Assembly: GCF_032884065.1 (NCBI RefSeq)
Contig: NC_088871.1
Coordinates: forward strand, 19,364,944-19,428,943
DNA length: 64,000 nt
Source: Artemia franciscana
Taxonomy: Eukaryota > Arthropoda > Branchiopoda > Anostraca > Artemiidae
Reading direction: 5' to 3'
Shown: positions 37,918 to 48,385 of the stretch, one piece after another
Position numbering within the stretch: position 1 is the stretch's first letter
Layout of the letters: every line of letters starts with the position of its first letter
Translations under genes and position numbers: made by a program
The notes under the pieces: generated by a model
What the model was told of the DNA's origin: nothing
The model's database searches: none
The model's input: the letters and a program-made list of their open reading frames with translations, nothing else

Positions 37918-38646
37918 CTATTGACTTTCTTGGCGGGTTTGGTGACAATTCGATGAGACAATATGTACAGAAGACGAGATAGGAAGGTGGTCAGAAATTT
38001 GATAGTCCGTTACTACCCTATCATTTTGAACAGTTAAATTATGGGAAATGGCAACATGGTCTAGATTTGACACACTGGAGGAGCTGTGAATATATGTAAA
38101 ATCCCTATCTTTTCCTACCACAGCAAGGTAATCACCAAAAAGATTCTTAATCAAAGAGGTACGAGATGATTGTAGAGAAGAAATCTCAGAAAGATTGCAG
38201 TTGAAATCTCCAATTACTACACAAGAAAAACCCTGGCGCTTAATTTTAGATATACATAAATTTAGTTTCTCACAAGAAAGGGCAAAAAGACGTTCTGAAC
38301 GCTCATCTTTATAATCTGTTGGCAAATACACATTAATAAATACACAACTTTCAATTCGTACTGCGAGAAAATTGTCAAACTTTTCGAATAGACTGGACAG
38401 AACACATGACCGAACAAACGAAGCTAGGCCTCCTGAAGGTCTTCCTCGGCTGCCGCTCTGTTTAGCTGGGACTTTGTAGGCCCTCGTGGTATGATTCAGT
38501 TCTAGCAGGTTTTCACTTTGAACGGTAATAAAGTGCTCTTGAATGCACACTACATCATGTTCGACACTTAAATCACTAAGGATCGGGAGCTTCTCAATGA
38601 ACGAACCATTGATGTTCCATGACATGAAGCTATAGCACTTGCTCAT
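37918..38646 (-). CDS. LINE ORF2, APE-type endonuclease domain
   Basis: From ATG 38646 the frame reads SWNINGS, CIQEHF, INVYLPTD, VVIGDFNC, NLDHVAIS and ISDHLPI. These are the N, QE, GDxN and SDH catalytic motifs of the apurinic/apyrimidinic-type endonuclease that nicks target DNA. A TAG at 37918-37920 ends the frame before the RT. The start overlaps the ORF1 stop as ATGA (38646-38643), which in related elements allows ORF2 translation by termination-reinitiation. Confidence 0.85.
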   Translation of the reverse strand: MSKCYSFMSWNINGSFIEKLPILSDLSVEHDVVCIQEHFITVQSENLLELNHTTRAYKVPAKQSGSRGRPSGGLASFVRSCVLSSLFEKFDNFLAVRIESCVFINVYLPTDYKDERSERLFALSCEKLNLCISKIKRQGFSCVVIGDFNCNLSEISSLQSSRTSLIKNLFGDYLAVVGKDRDFTYIHSSSSVSNLDHVAISHNLTVQNDRVVTDYQISDHLPISSSVHIVSSNCHQTRQESQ

Positions 38647-39590
38647 GATTTCTGTAGTTGCCTGTTTTTGGGACAACTAATACTGTAGCAGGTATGACCT
38701 GGCACTTTACACTCTACACAAAAAGGGAGTTTTGAGCAGGGAGCTTCGTGCGTGGAAATGTGCTCATGCAAGGCACATTTTGGACATGTTGATGGATTTT
38801 CACAGTTGGAAGCTAGATGGCCTATCCTGTGGCAGTTGAAACAACGGCGTGGAAGGAAGACAAATTCTTGGGCTTGTAATCGTTCATAGCCAATTCTAAC
38901 CGAGTTTTCAAGGATAACTTCAAGATCACTCCGCGTCTGAAAATATACTTTATATGTTCTCGACTTTCCACACTGGGTTACCTTCGTACATTTTGGTATT
39001 AATTCTTCGAGCTTCGAGTGATCGATATCCTCCGGCACGCGCTTGACCACGCCGATATAAGCAGATTCTTTTAATGAGGCATTTAGACTTGGGCTTGATG
39101 TTTTCATAGTTTCAACTATTTTCGTGGCTGCTGTCTTAGTTCGAACGACAAGTTTCCACTCGTTTTTAGTGCGCTTTAATTCCATAACGTCTTCCACAGA
39201 GTTCTGGCATATGGAGTCCAAGAAAACCTTGCGTTCGTTTGGGCCTTTAAGGTCAGTTGGTGGGTTTTTCACCATAACAGCGTATGACGGCTTTGAGGGG
39301 GGTGTACAATTTAAGGATTGTTGAGAGGGCTTAGGCAGGCTCATTTGAGGGTGGGTTAGCGTTGCTAGAGCACCGTCCAACTTCCTAGACATTTCGTTTA
39401 TTTTAAAAATAGCTGTGGCACTAACGGCATCGCCTATTGCGGGAACTTCACAGGGGCTGAATATCACGAATTTAGGAATGTTCACTTTTTGCTTCGCGGC
39501 GTTTACCAAGGTTTTCGACATTTCGAGAATATTGTCCTCATCTTTGGCACGGATTACAACTCTATTAGGCTCATTAAGTTCTGTATGGAG
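38643..39590 (-). CDS. LINE ORF1, gag-like RNA-binding protein with CCHC knuckles
   Basis: The frame is open from the array junction near 39590. The first ATG is at 39521, but the frame continues upstream with protein-like sequence (ELNEPNRVVIRAKDEDNILE), so the true start is probably lost. The C-terminus has a canonical CCHC knuckle CFNCHRIGHLASNC, followed by Cys/His clusters CPKCALHEHISTHEAPC and CVECKVPGHTC. ORF1 proteins of Jockey/I-group elements package the RNA. It ends in TGA at 38645-38643, overlapping the ORF2 ATG. Confidence 0.82.
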   Translation of the reverse strand, partial: LHTELNEPNRVVIRAKDEDNILEMSKTLVNAAKQKVNIPKFVIFSPCEVPAIGDAVSATAIFKINEMSRKLDGALATLTHPQMSLPKPSQQSLNCTPPSKPSYAVMVKNPPTDLKGPNERKVFLDSICQNSVEDVMELKRTKNEWKLVVRTKTAATKIVETMKTSSPSLNASLKESAYIGVVKRVPEDIDHSKLEELIPKCTKVTQCGKSRTYKVYFQTRSDLEVILENSVRIGYERLQAQEFVFLPRRCFNCHRIGHLASNCENPSTCPKCALHEHISTHEAPCSKLPFCVECKVPGHTCYSISCPKNRQLQKS

Positions 39591-39591
39591 A

Positions 39592-41873
39592 ATATTGATT
39601 TTCTCCCCGTGAAGTCGAATTTTTCATAGAACTTGCTGCGCGCTCCTTTCAGTTCGTGGAACTTGGCGAGTGCTGATTTTTGTTCACGAAACTTGTAACA
39701 TGTTGGTTCTTCTCTTCGTGAAACTTGAACATTGGTTTTTCTTCTGAAATTCGTTGGATGATGATTGTTGTTTGTGAACTTTGTTGCAAGTGTTTTTTTC
39801 TCTTCGTGAAAGAACGTTGATTTTTCTCCTCATGAAACAGATTTTGTTCATGAAACCTGTTGCGTGCTCATTCTTGTTAGTGGAATTTGTTGAGTGCTCA
39901 TTTGTGTTCCTAAAACTTATTGCACATTGATTTTTCTCTTTGTGAAACTTAATCATTGTTTTTTTTTATCTTTGCCCAACTGATCTTGTTCATGGAATTT
40001 GTTGCGTGCAGATTTTTTATTCATGATACTCGTTCTATGTTAATTTTTCTCTTCGTGAAACTTCTACATGGATTTTTCTCCTCGAGAAACTGATTTCGTT
40101 CATAGAACTTATTGTGTGCAGATTTCTTATTCGTGAATTTCGTTCCATGTTAGTTTTTCTCTTCGTGAAACTTGTACCTTAATTTTTCTCCTCGTTAAAC
40201 TGATTTTGCTCATTAAACTTGACGCACATAGATTTTTTGTTCGTGGAACTTTTTGAGTTCTGATTTTGTTCTTTGAACTTGCTGCGTGATGTTTTTTTGT
40301 GCTTTTTAAACTTGTTGTATGTTTATTTTTCACTTCGTGAAACTTGTATAAAGATTTTTGTCCTAGTGAAACTGATTTCGTACATGGAACCTGTTGCAAT
40401 CTGTTTTTTTCGTGGAACTCTTTGCGTGGTGATTTTCGTTCGTGAAACTTGATGTGTGCTGATCGTGGAAATTATTTTGCTCATGGAACCTCTTGCAATC
40501 GGTTTTTTGTTCGTGAAACTTGTTACATGCTCATTTTCGTTCGTGAGACTTGTTGCATATCAATTTATCCCTTCCTGAAACTTTTACCTTGAATTTTTCC
40601 TCGTGAAACTGATTTTGTTCATGGAACTTGTTGCGTGCTGATTTTTGTTCGTGTAACTTTTTGTGTGCTTGTTTTTGTTTATGAAACTTGTTGCAAGCTG
40701 AAATTTTTTCTTCATGGAGTCTGTATATTGATTTTTATCCTCATGAAATGTATTTTGTTCAGGGAACTTGTTGCGAGCTGGTTTTTGTCTTGGAGCTTCT
40801 TGTGTGCTGATTTTTGCTTTTAAAACTTGTTGCAGATTGAATTTTATCTTCATGAAACTTGAACACTGGTTTTCCTCCTCGGATATCTGATTTTGCTGCT
40901 GGAACTTGTTTCGTGCTAGTTTTGTTCGTGAAACTTCTTGAGAGCATATTCTTGCTCTTGAAACATGTTGAATTTTATCTTCATGAATCTTGTGCACTGG
41001 ATTTTCTCCTCAGAAAACTGATTTCGTTCATGGAGCTTGTCGTGTGCTGATTTTTATTCGTAGAACTTCTTGAGTGCTGATTTATGTCTTTGAAACTGCA
41101 AGCATGGTGATTTTTTTTCGTGAAACTTGTACATTGGTTTTTCACCTCGAGAAATTGCTTTTGTTCATGGACTTTGTTTTGTGCTGATTTTCGTTCGTGA
41201 AACTTGTTGCATGTAGTTTTTCCACTTCATGAAAGTTGTACATTGATTTTCCTTTTTGTGAAACAGATTTTTTCATGGAACTTGCTGTGCGCTGATTTTT
41301 TTGCTTGTGAAACTTGATGAGTGCTGATTTTTTTGTTTTAAATTCTCCTCGCTGAACAGTTTTTTTCATGGAATTATTCTTCGTGCAACTTGTATATTGG
41401 TTTTTCTCCTCGTGAAACTGATTTTGTTCGTGGAACTAGTTACATGCTGATTTTTGTTTGTGGAACTTTTTTTTACACCGATTTTTGTTAGTGAAACTTG
41501 TTGCAAGTTTATTTTTCTCTTTATGTAACTTGTAGATTAATTTTTCTTCTCTTGAAAAATTTTTTTATTGAACTTGTTGCGTGCTGATTTTTGTTCGTGA
41601 TACTTGTCTTACGTTGATTTTTTTCTTCGTGAAACATTTATGAATGATTTTCTCTCCTAGTTAATGTGATTTTGCTCATGAAATTGTTGCGCAATGATTT
41701 TTGTTCGTGTAACTTGTCGAGTGCTTATTCTTGCTTTTGAATTTGTTGCATGTTGATTTTTCTTCGTTAAACTTGTAGATTGGTTTTTCTCCTCATAAAA
41801 CTGATTTTGTTCTTGGAGCTTGTTGCGTGCTGATTTTTGTTCGTGAACTTGTTGCATGTTGTTTTTTTCTTTT
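39592..41873 (-). repeat. Large degenerate minisatellite array, right part
   Basis: The same unit types as at 32007-35860 resume at the LINE junction and run about 2.3 kb to near 41873, where they stop abruptly in ordinary AT-rich DNA. Minus-strand frames again give HATSF, TNKNQH and FHEEKN-type repeated peptides over 60-137 codons, for example 40584-40997, but with no stable start or full-length frame. Confidence 0.85.
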
Positions 41874-43869
41874 TTGAGTTTTAACTATTTGTATAATATT
41901 TCTTTTTTATTTCCTAGTAAATGAAGTTCTTTTTTCAGATCTTGACAATAGTCCTTCAAAACCGTTTGGCAATTATCCAAGTATTTTAAATCTTATCTGT
42001 AACTCACTCTACATTGTAAAGTATCTTTTTTTCTACAGTTTTGTTTTCAAATGTTTGAAAGTTTGAGAATTAGAACATGTAACGTACCGTCTGGAAATTA
42101 CCTTAAAAGGTAGAAAATTTTAAAGAAAATTGGATAGTTGATAAAATTAATTCGTAATTATACACGATTAAAGCTGAAATTTTGTGTAAGTAATAGGCTA
42201 GATAATCTGTATTTATTGTTTTCAAGACTTCTGTTAAGTCAAAATCAGGTCTCTACAAAGTAGGCTAGTTGATTTTTAAGCTGGGGAGTGACCTAGGTAC
42301 AATATTCTGTTTTCATTACTTTCCCCTATACTTCGAAGGACCCGAAGCGACAAGCATGTAATAAATTTAGGGTGTACCAAAATAGGAAAAAAAATGTCAA
42401 ATGCTAGATAACATTGGACAATTTCTTCATCAACACTAGCACTAGTTTCCATTCTAGTAAGCTTTGTCCATTCAGGTGCATGGGATAGCCCTCAAAAATA
42501 AGGTAACATGGGTAAACCAATCGATTTTGGGGCTAGGATTTTCCTAGTTTTCCTATGGTACAGATTGATGTCGTATGGCAGAAATGAGCAAGCATTTTTG
42601 AAAGTGAAAAGCAAATCTATTGTTTAGCATGGAAAAGTTCGCGATTTGGTAGTTTTTGTCTAGAATCATCAGTTTTTACCTAGCACAAGTAAAACTTTGT
42701 ATAGGGTAAAACTAACACGAAAGAGGAAGATACTTGGCAAAAAAATACACTTGTCATAGAGATCTGGCTTGCACAAATGCAAGTTATCAGGGCTTTTAAG
42801 TGAAAATTTTGTACATATCATTGGAAAACTTTTCCTTGTTCCAATCACTTTTACTGCTCAGTTTTTCCATGTTTGTACGATCTCGCACGTAGAATCATAC
42901 GTGCAATCTCAGATCGCTTACAGTACAGAACAATGTTTACAAAATTCACAGAAACATTTACAAAAATTCAAAAATTTTGTCAATAGTAATTTTCATATTA
43001 TATAACAAACAATTAATTCAATAACAAGAAAATTTTGGGACCAATTTCCGCCCTTCATATTAATTTTAAACTATTACTGAAATAATTGACCTAAACAAAG
43101 GCATAATAAGGTAAGTATAAAAGGTAAAAATTATACCACCTATAGATTATAGGAAATAATATATTTTCATTTTTACCTTTCATAATGCGCCTTTGCGGAA
43201 TTTCGTTTCCCATTCATTTCTAAAATTTGACAGACTATTTTTAAAACTAATTATAATTCATTAGTTACTATTTAACTAGGTAATATCAATTAAATAATTG
43301 ATCATTACAATATTCATTAATTAACTAATGTAATTAACAAACTATATAGAAAACAAGCTATGAAAAACTGATAATAAACCTAATTTCTGAATCTTCCTTT
43401 CTCCATTGTTTTCTAAAATGCAGCATAGGCTAAATAATCAAAGCAATGACAAGTTGACAACTATAATAAACATAAAAAATTCATTATTTATCTTGTAAGA
43501 ATAGTGTAATCAATAGTGTTGCTTCCTACACAAGAACAGTTCTTGTTAACTCGTGCGTAAGTTTAACTAAAATTTTAATAATTATGCATATTCCTTCCAC
43601 AAGACGACAGTAGCATCAAATCAAACCTGTCAATATCTTTTTTTTTTTTAATTTCGTTATTTAGTTTTATGGACACACTGATTTTGCCTTGAACCGCATA
43701 GATATCATATACAATTTTTTAAATGTCATGAAAAGAAACAGGAGAGGGGTATTCCTAGGTACACGGGAAAATTTTATAAGGACAGAGAACTTGAAAAGCA
43801 CTTCAATAGTACAACATGTATTTACATAACATCAAGTTTACTCAATTACTATATTATATTCAAGTTGTT
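41874..43869. other. AT-rich intergenic, nothing recognised
   Basis: A 2 kb stretch without a supported gene. It includes many short 'taattaa' type motifs around 43220-43350. It ends where the duplicated zinc-finger block begins. Confidence 0.45.
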
Positions 43870-45385
43870 AATTAGGTCTCTTTTCCTCCTCTTCTTCTCT
43901 CAAGAAATGAAGCAATTTTAACTGAAATTAAGTCACATTACAATTAGGTGTTCCCATTTTCGTTTTTCTTGAACATCACAACAAATCTATGTGTATTCCT
44001 GTGGTTTTGCAACTTCTTATGACTTGAAAATACAAGACCACATTCTTGGCACTGATTAGCATTTTGTTTATCGGTATGTCTTCTTGTATGGTCGTTCATA
44101 AGGGATTTCCGAATTTTAACTCCACATATTTCACACACAGTCATTGGTTCAGTAGGAATGTTTAAATGATATCTGATATGTTTGTTCAAAGTCTGCTTAT
44201 GCGAGAATGCCTTCCCACAATGTTGACAAATGGAAGACTGTTCACTGTGCTTCGATCGCATATGATACCTATGGTGGACAATTGTTGGAGAAATGTTTCC
44301 ACAAACTTCACACACAATGCGCTCGACATCAAGACCATGAATGGAAGCTCGATGTAATCTTAATGCAGGCTTAGTACTGAAGGAACAAGAACAAACTTTG
44401 CAAATGTGCTCACTCTGAGTTTTTTTATTCACATGCGTTCTAATAACATTCTTTGATTGCAACTCCTTCTCAAGAAAATCTGGGCACTTTTGACCGTGAG
44501 AGAAGTCCAATTTTTTTGGCTCATGAATTTTTTTTGACGGGTCGTTTATCATATCCACGTCTTCTATGATTCGTTTTTCAATGGAAATATAGTTTACAGC
44601 TTCGTGATCTGCTTCATAAAAGTTTGAACTTATAGCAGGCATTGATGCGTCTATCTCACTAGATTTTACTTCACATTCAACAACTTCACCAATATCTGAT
44701 TGAAAGAAGTATAGGGAATCTCTATCACTGTCGTCAACCGTCGCAACTCCGTTGCTACAATCATTGGTTTCTTCAGAACATTTAACATCACAGAGCTTAG
44801 GAGTTCTATTGTCTTGACATTGCAGTTCTACACAACATTCACTGGGATTGAAAAGAATGGTACCATAGACACTATGCACATGAGACTCAGTCTTGAAGCA
44901 AAATCCACACACTATTTCAGAATCTTTTGCGCCTAAATTTGCCTTCAAAACATTAGGGCTTAAGGAAAGTAAACCTTCTACATCAAGCTGCACCATTTGA
45001 AAATTAATTCACTGCAAAAAAAGAGAAGAATCTTTTGTAATCAACACTGAAGTGGATAATGGATGCATAATGTAGAAAACTATAGAAAGACAAAAGTTGG
45101 AGAAGAGAAGGCAGTTTATTGTAGCCAGTTAACCTTTGCAAACTCTCTTTGATAAAAATATGTAGTTAAATGTCTAAAACTAATGCTATGTCCTCTCAGC
45201 AATACTCATTAGTTATATATTTTTTTCTAGCTAACACTCGGGCACTGGATACTAGATTAAAGCTAGAATCCAGGAAAAGAGAAGTACCTAGCTTTGGTAA
45301 AGAGCTTCCAGACTTTTTTCTAGACAAATTCACTTATTTTCTAGTATATACACTAACACATGGAAATCTTGAATAATTTAATGAT
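43870..45385 (-). repeat. Duplicated zinc-finger block, copy A
   Basis: This block aligns along its whole length with 57978-59475 in the same orientation, including the 3' flank (TCTTCTCTCAAGAAA motif), the whole ORF, the splice acceptor and about 370 bp upstream. The shared intronic sequence shows the copies arose by DNA duplication, not by retrocopying. Confidence 0.85.
43944..44996 (-). CDS. C2H2 zinc-finger protein, copy A (350 residues)
   Basis: Intact ORF with five C2H2 fingers in the C-terminal half: Cys/His ligands at 199/202/215/220, 229/232/245/250, 257/260/273/277, 288/291/303/307 and 316/319/332/336. Only some links resemble the TGEKP type. The N-terminal 190 residues are acidic and Cys-containing (CGFC at 30-33, ECC at 53-55); they do not show a clear ZAD or BTB domain. 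C2H2 arrays normally bind DNA in the nucleus, so a transcription regulator is likely, target unknown. Directly before the ATG lies a good acceptor (pyrimidine tract, CAG at plus positions 45014-45012), so there is a 5'-UTR intron. The 58052-59104 gene is its paralogue. Confidence 0.88.
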   Translation of the reverse strand: MVQLDVEGLLSLSPNVLKANLGAKDSEIVCGFCFKTESHVHSVYGTILFNPSECCVELQCQDNRTPKLCDVKCSEETNDCSNGVATVDDSDRDSLYFFQSDIGEVVECEVKSSEIDASMPAISSNFYEADHEAVNYISIEKRIIEDVDMINDPSKKIHEPKKLDFSHGQKCPDFLEKELQSKNVIRTHVNKKTQSEHICKVCSCSFSTKPALRLHRASIHGLDVERIVCEVCGNISPTIVHHRYHMRSKHSEQSSICQHCGKAFSHKQTLNKHIRYHLNIPTEPMTVCEICGVKIRKSLMNDHTRRHTDKQNANQCQECGLVFSSHKKLQNHRNTHRFVVMFKKNENGNT

Positions 45386-46135
45386 AATGAGCAACCAGAT
45401 TTAGTAACAATTTTTCCAGGAAATGGTATTTGTAGAAGCAGTACAATCGTATGTTTTTTTCGGAAGAAAAATGTTTGCTTTGAACAAAAAACATTTGAAC
45501 AAAAAAAAACGTAATGTGCAAGAATAAATACAAAACCATGTGGTGAGATTTCAAAATATATACAGGTTAGAAAACCCTGTCAAAATCCCAATGATTCTTG
45601 AAGAAGATAGTATAGCAGTGACAGCACCAAAAGATAAAGTTAAGATACCCTTACTGAAAATATGATGGCTCATACAACCATCAAGGAACTAATAGGACAA
45701 TGCTAGACAGAAATAGAGTGAACATAAAGAGAACTTAAAGATGCTTGTTTTTGTCCACCAGGGCTAGCAGGCTACCGAAAGCTACTGCTAGTATTTTGTA
45801 CTTTTTATAAATTTATCGTAATAACTCTATACTGAAGTGTCATATGGAACCAAAATTGGCAATTATTGGTGCCATTTCAGGATTAGAAAGGCTGGAAATC
45901 ATAACAAGCAGCGGAAAGCGTGCCGTTGTAACCTCCATGGCTAAAAATACTTAACCTGGTGTTTGCAATCTTCCCCTGATTTATGCTCTCCGTCCCAGCT
46001 TCCTCAAGTGACTAAAAATTAAAAGCGCGTTTTGAAGAAAAACTGACTAATGACAAAGTTCATTTTTTTCTTTTTCATCTTTGCTTTCATGAAAACAATT
46101 GAATTTTTTCTGCAGCTGCCCGAAGATATCCAAAG
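45386..46135. other. Intergenic, nothing recognised
   Basis: AT-rich sequence beyond the duplicated block. It should include the 5' non-coding exon of the zinc-finger gene, which I cannot place. Confidence 0.35.
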
Positions 46136-46510
46136 TCAAAACCCAAGCTTCACCCTGAGCGCTATTACCTTCTTTGGTTGTGGCTTTTCATTTTGTGGTA
46201 CGTACACTGAGCTGAATACGAAACGTTCATAGCCAATCAGAAGTTTCACCATAAGAACCACCACATATTTTCTAGATTTTGCAGATTGCAGATGGTAAAT
46301 AAGAGCTCTGCGAGTGGTACTTATCACATTGCTAGCAAAGAATTTGGCTTCCATAACCGCCCTTATGATCCTTCCTTTGACAGTCCAAGGCTCCTGTACC
46401 ATCGCTAGAAACGTTTGTGTCTGCAAAAATTATATTAAGCAGGCTGACAGCAATGCAAATTGATCGGACACCACTCAAGATCCCGCAGGTCATAAGCTGG
46501 ACTCTTTCCA
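46136..46510 (-). pseudogene. LINE endonuclease scrap
   Basis: The minus strand reads FLAMVQEPWTVKGRI, then RALIYH and FSSVYVPQNEKP. These are the QEPW and SVY motifs of the APE-type endonuclease of Jockey/I-group LINEs. A frame change lies before FLAMV, where the upstream part (INLHCC) is in another frame. The catalytic GDxN and SDH blocks and the RT are missing. Confidence 0.7.
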
Positions 46511-46559
46511 GCATTAGAATATGTTAGAGCTTTAGTCAAGTTTGACCCTCATTTAAGCT

Positions 46560-47150
46560 TCGTCTGTCTTTGTGAGAGCGATGAATTTACTTAACTGTAT
46601 TACTCTCATCTTCATAATATAATGAACCATAAGCCATTGCTGTCTTTGGGCCACTTGGAGTCCACGAATGTTAACTAAGATTCATTGTCATTTTGCAGCA
46701 AACTTTCCCATCAATGCTCACTCAATCCACCGATGAAGATCTTTCATTCGTGAATTGTACAATTAGTATAAACTTTTCTATTCCTTTTCTATTAAGGAAA
46801 AATTACCTTAACCTTCTTTTTTTACCACTAATTCGGGACCTTTGTTCACAACAAATTTATTTCAAGGCTTGGATGTGAATGTTGCCTCGGAGGATCCCCT
46901 TGCGCAAACCTTCAACCATCCCCTCTGGTTTGCGATCTTTTGCTAATTGAATATACGCCAAATTATTCGTCGTCTGACAGGGCATTCTCTTGAGCGGTCA
47001 CCTTAAACTCGGGTCGCTGTCTTGATGGTGGTCTCAGAGAATGGAGGACCCCAAACTTTAGCACCTTTCCCCTTTCTCTCAATTCTAATCTAGAGTTTCA
47101 CCTTGGAAATTCGTTGCTTACTTCTACCCTAGTTATCCCGAGTAGTTCAA
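46560..47150 (+). repeat. Dispersed repeat, inverted partner of 59975-60600
   Basis: Shared blocks read in opposite order on the other strand at 60600-59975. They include the block around 'cattcgtgaa' (46745), 'ctaattcgggacctttg' (46833), 'ggatcccctt' (46900), 'cttcaaccatcc' and 'aactcgggtcgct' (47010). Identity by eye is roughly 80-90 %, with small gaps. No protein domain is recognised, so this could be non-coding retroelement sequence. Confidence 0.7.
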
Positions 47151-48200
47151 GGTACACAGAAAAATTTTATATGGATTTCCTCTGAGGGATATTTATTCTC
47201 AAATATTTAAATTACAAATTACTTTTAAAATACCATAAGTTCATACAAAATTTAAAAGACACTTCTATAGTTGTCAAGTTGTTAATTACGTTAAGGCAGG
47301 ACGGACTCTCAAGAAATCTTCCTATACCTCCCATGTCAAACATTTGGAGTTTGCCTGACGTTCCTGAGTTAGTGATTTCGGCGGTTTTTATGTCAATAGA
47401 AATAAAAAAATCTGATGAATATTATGATTAAATCTTAAAGCCGACAATATTTTTTTATAATTCCAAAATAATTATAAAACCTGTTTCGGGTTTGCATTCT
47501 AGATTGCTATGGCTTGACATTGTCGTTGTGGGGTATCAAAAAATAGAGCAAAAAATTTTCTATTCAACAACTAGAAACTTATTTCTATAATTAGACACTT
47601 ATTTATATAATATATACGTCCTGGCTGCAGTCCCTTCAAATACTTTACATATTTGTGTTCCGAAGTTAAAAATTCCCCTCAGAAGATTAGATTCAGCTGT
47701 AATCGAAGCGTGTGAGAATGCATAAATTACACAAAGGGACTAACCACTCGGATTGTTCAGGAGCGATTCAGTAAAGCATTAGTTAGTTGTAACCTGCTTA
47801 AACAGAGTCTAGAGAATAAGTAGGGTGCAGACACCAAAATGCCGGTTAATAAATATATAAGAAAATTGTATTGTATAAATAATTACAAGAAGAATAGCTA
47901 AGGATAAGCTGCGTCTAATCCTAGGGATAAACTAAACACAGCACAAGGGCCGAATAAGAAGCAAAGGTCTTATTTTAAAAAGAACGACTTATCGTTTTGG
48001 TTATTATTGTACCATTAAAATAAATTCAGGACAAATTAATGTATTGTAGTATAAGTAAAATTTTGCATAATCTTCGTACTGAAATAAGAATTAAAGATAT
48101 ATATAACAAGCTAATTAATAACTAATTTGAACGAAACAAAATGTCCCCAGGGTATTTAAATTTGTTATAGCAAGACTCGAGTCTTGCTGTAGAACTACCA
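47151..48200. other. Intergenic, nothing recognised
   Basis: AT-rich, no supported feature. Confidence 0.4.
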
Positions 48201-48385
48201 AAGCAGTCAATGACCAGTCTCAAGTCAAAGGCCTTTCAAAGAAACAATTCAACCCCTTAGTAATTAAACCCCAATAAAAATCACCCATACCAAAGTAGTC
48301 AATGACCAGTCTCAAGTCCAAGACCTTTCCAAGAAACAATTCAACCCCTTAGTAAATAAACCCCCATAAAAATGGTCACAACCCC
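48201..48385 (+). repeat. 92-bp tandem duplication
   Basis: The block 'agtcaatgaccagtctcaag' starts at 48205 and again at 48297, and the following bases through 'aattcaaccccttagtaa' also match. Two nearly identical copies, non-coding. Confidence 0.8.

Larger units (their letters stand above)
35861..39591 (-). mobile_element. Non-LTR retrotransposon inserted in the array, 5'-truncated
   Basis: A 3.7 kb minus-strand element lies between two halves of the minisatellite array. From its 5' side (39591) it has ORF1 with zinc knuckles, then ORF2 with an APE-type endonuclease and reverse transcriptase. Its 3' end at 35861 is an AAAT-type short repeat tail. The array motif atatt(c/g)attt is present at both edges (35851-35860 and 39592-39601), a candidate target-site duplication. 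The gag-like plus EN-RT plan with an ORF1/ORF2 ATGA overlap fits the Jockey/I group. ORF1 stays open up to the junction without its own start, so the copy is 5'-truncated; ORF2 carries one stop and about three frameshifts. Confidence 0.85.

Noticed and set aside
32014-41857. Minus-strand frames of 60-137 codons rich in K, N, H, S in the minisatellite array
   Set aside because: They arise in every phase from a unit length near 30 bp, stop often, and have no consistent start; treated as satellite unless transcripts are shown.
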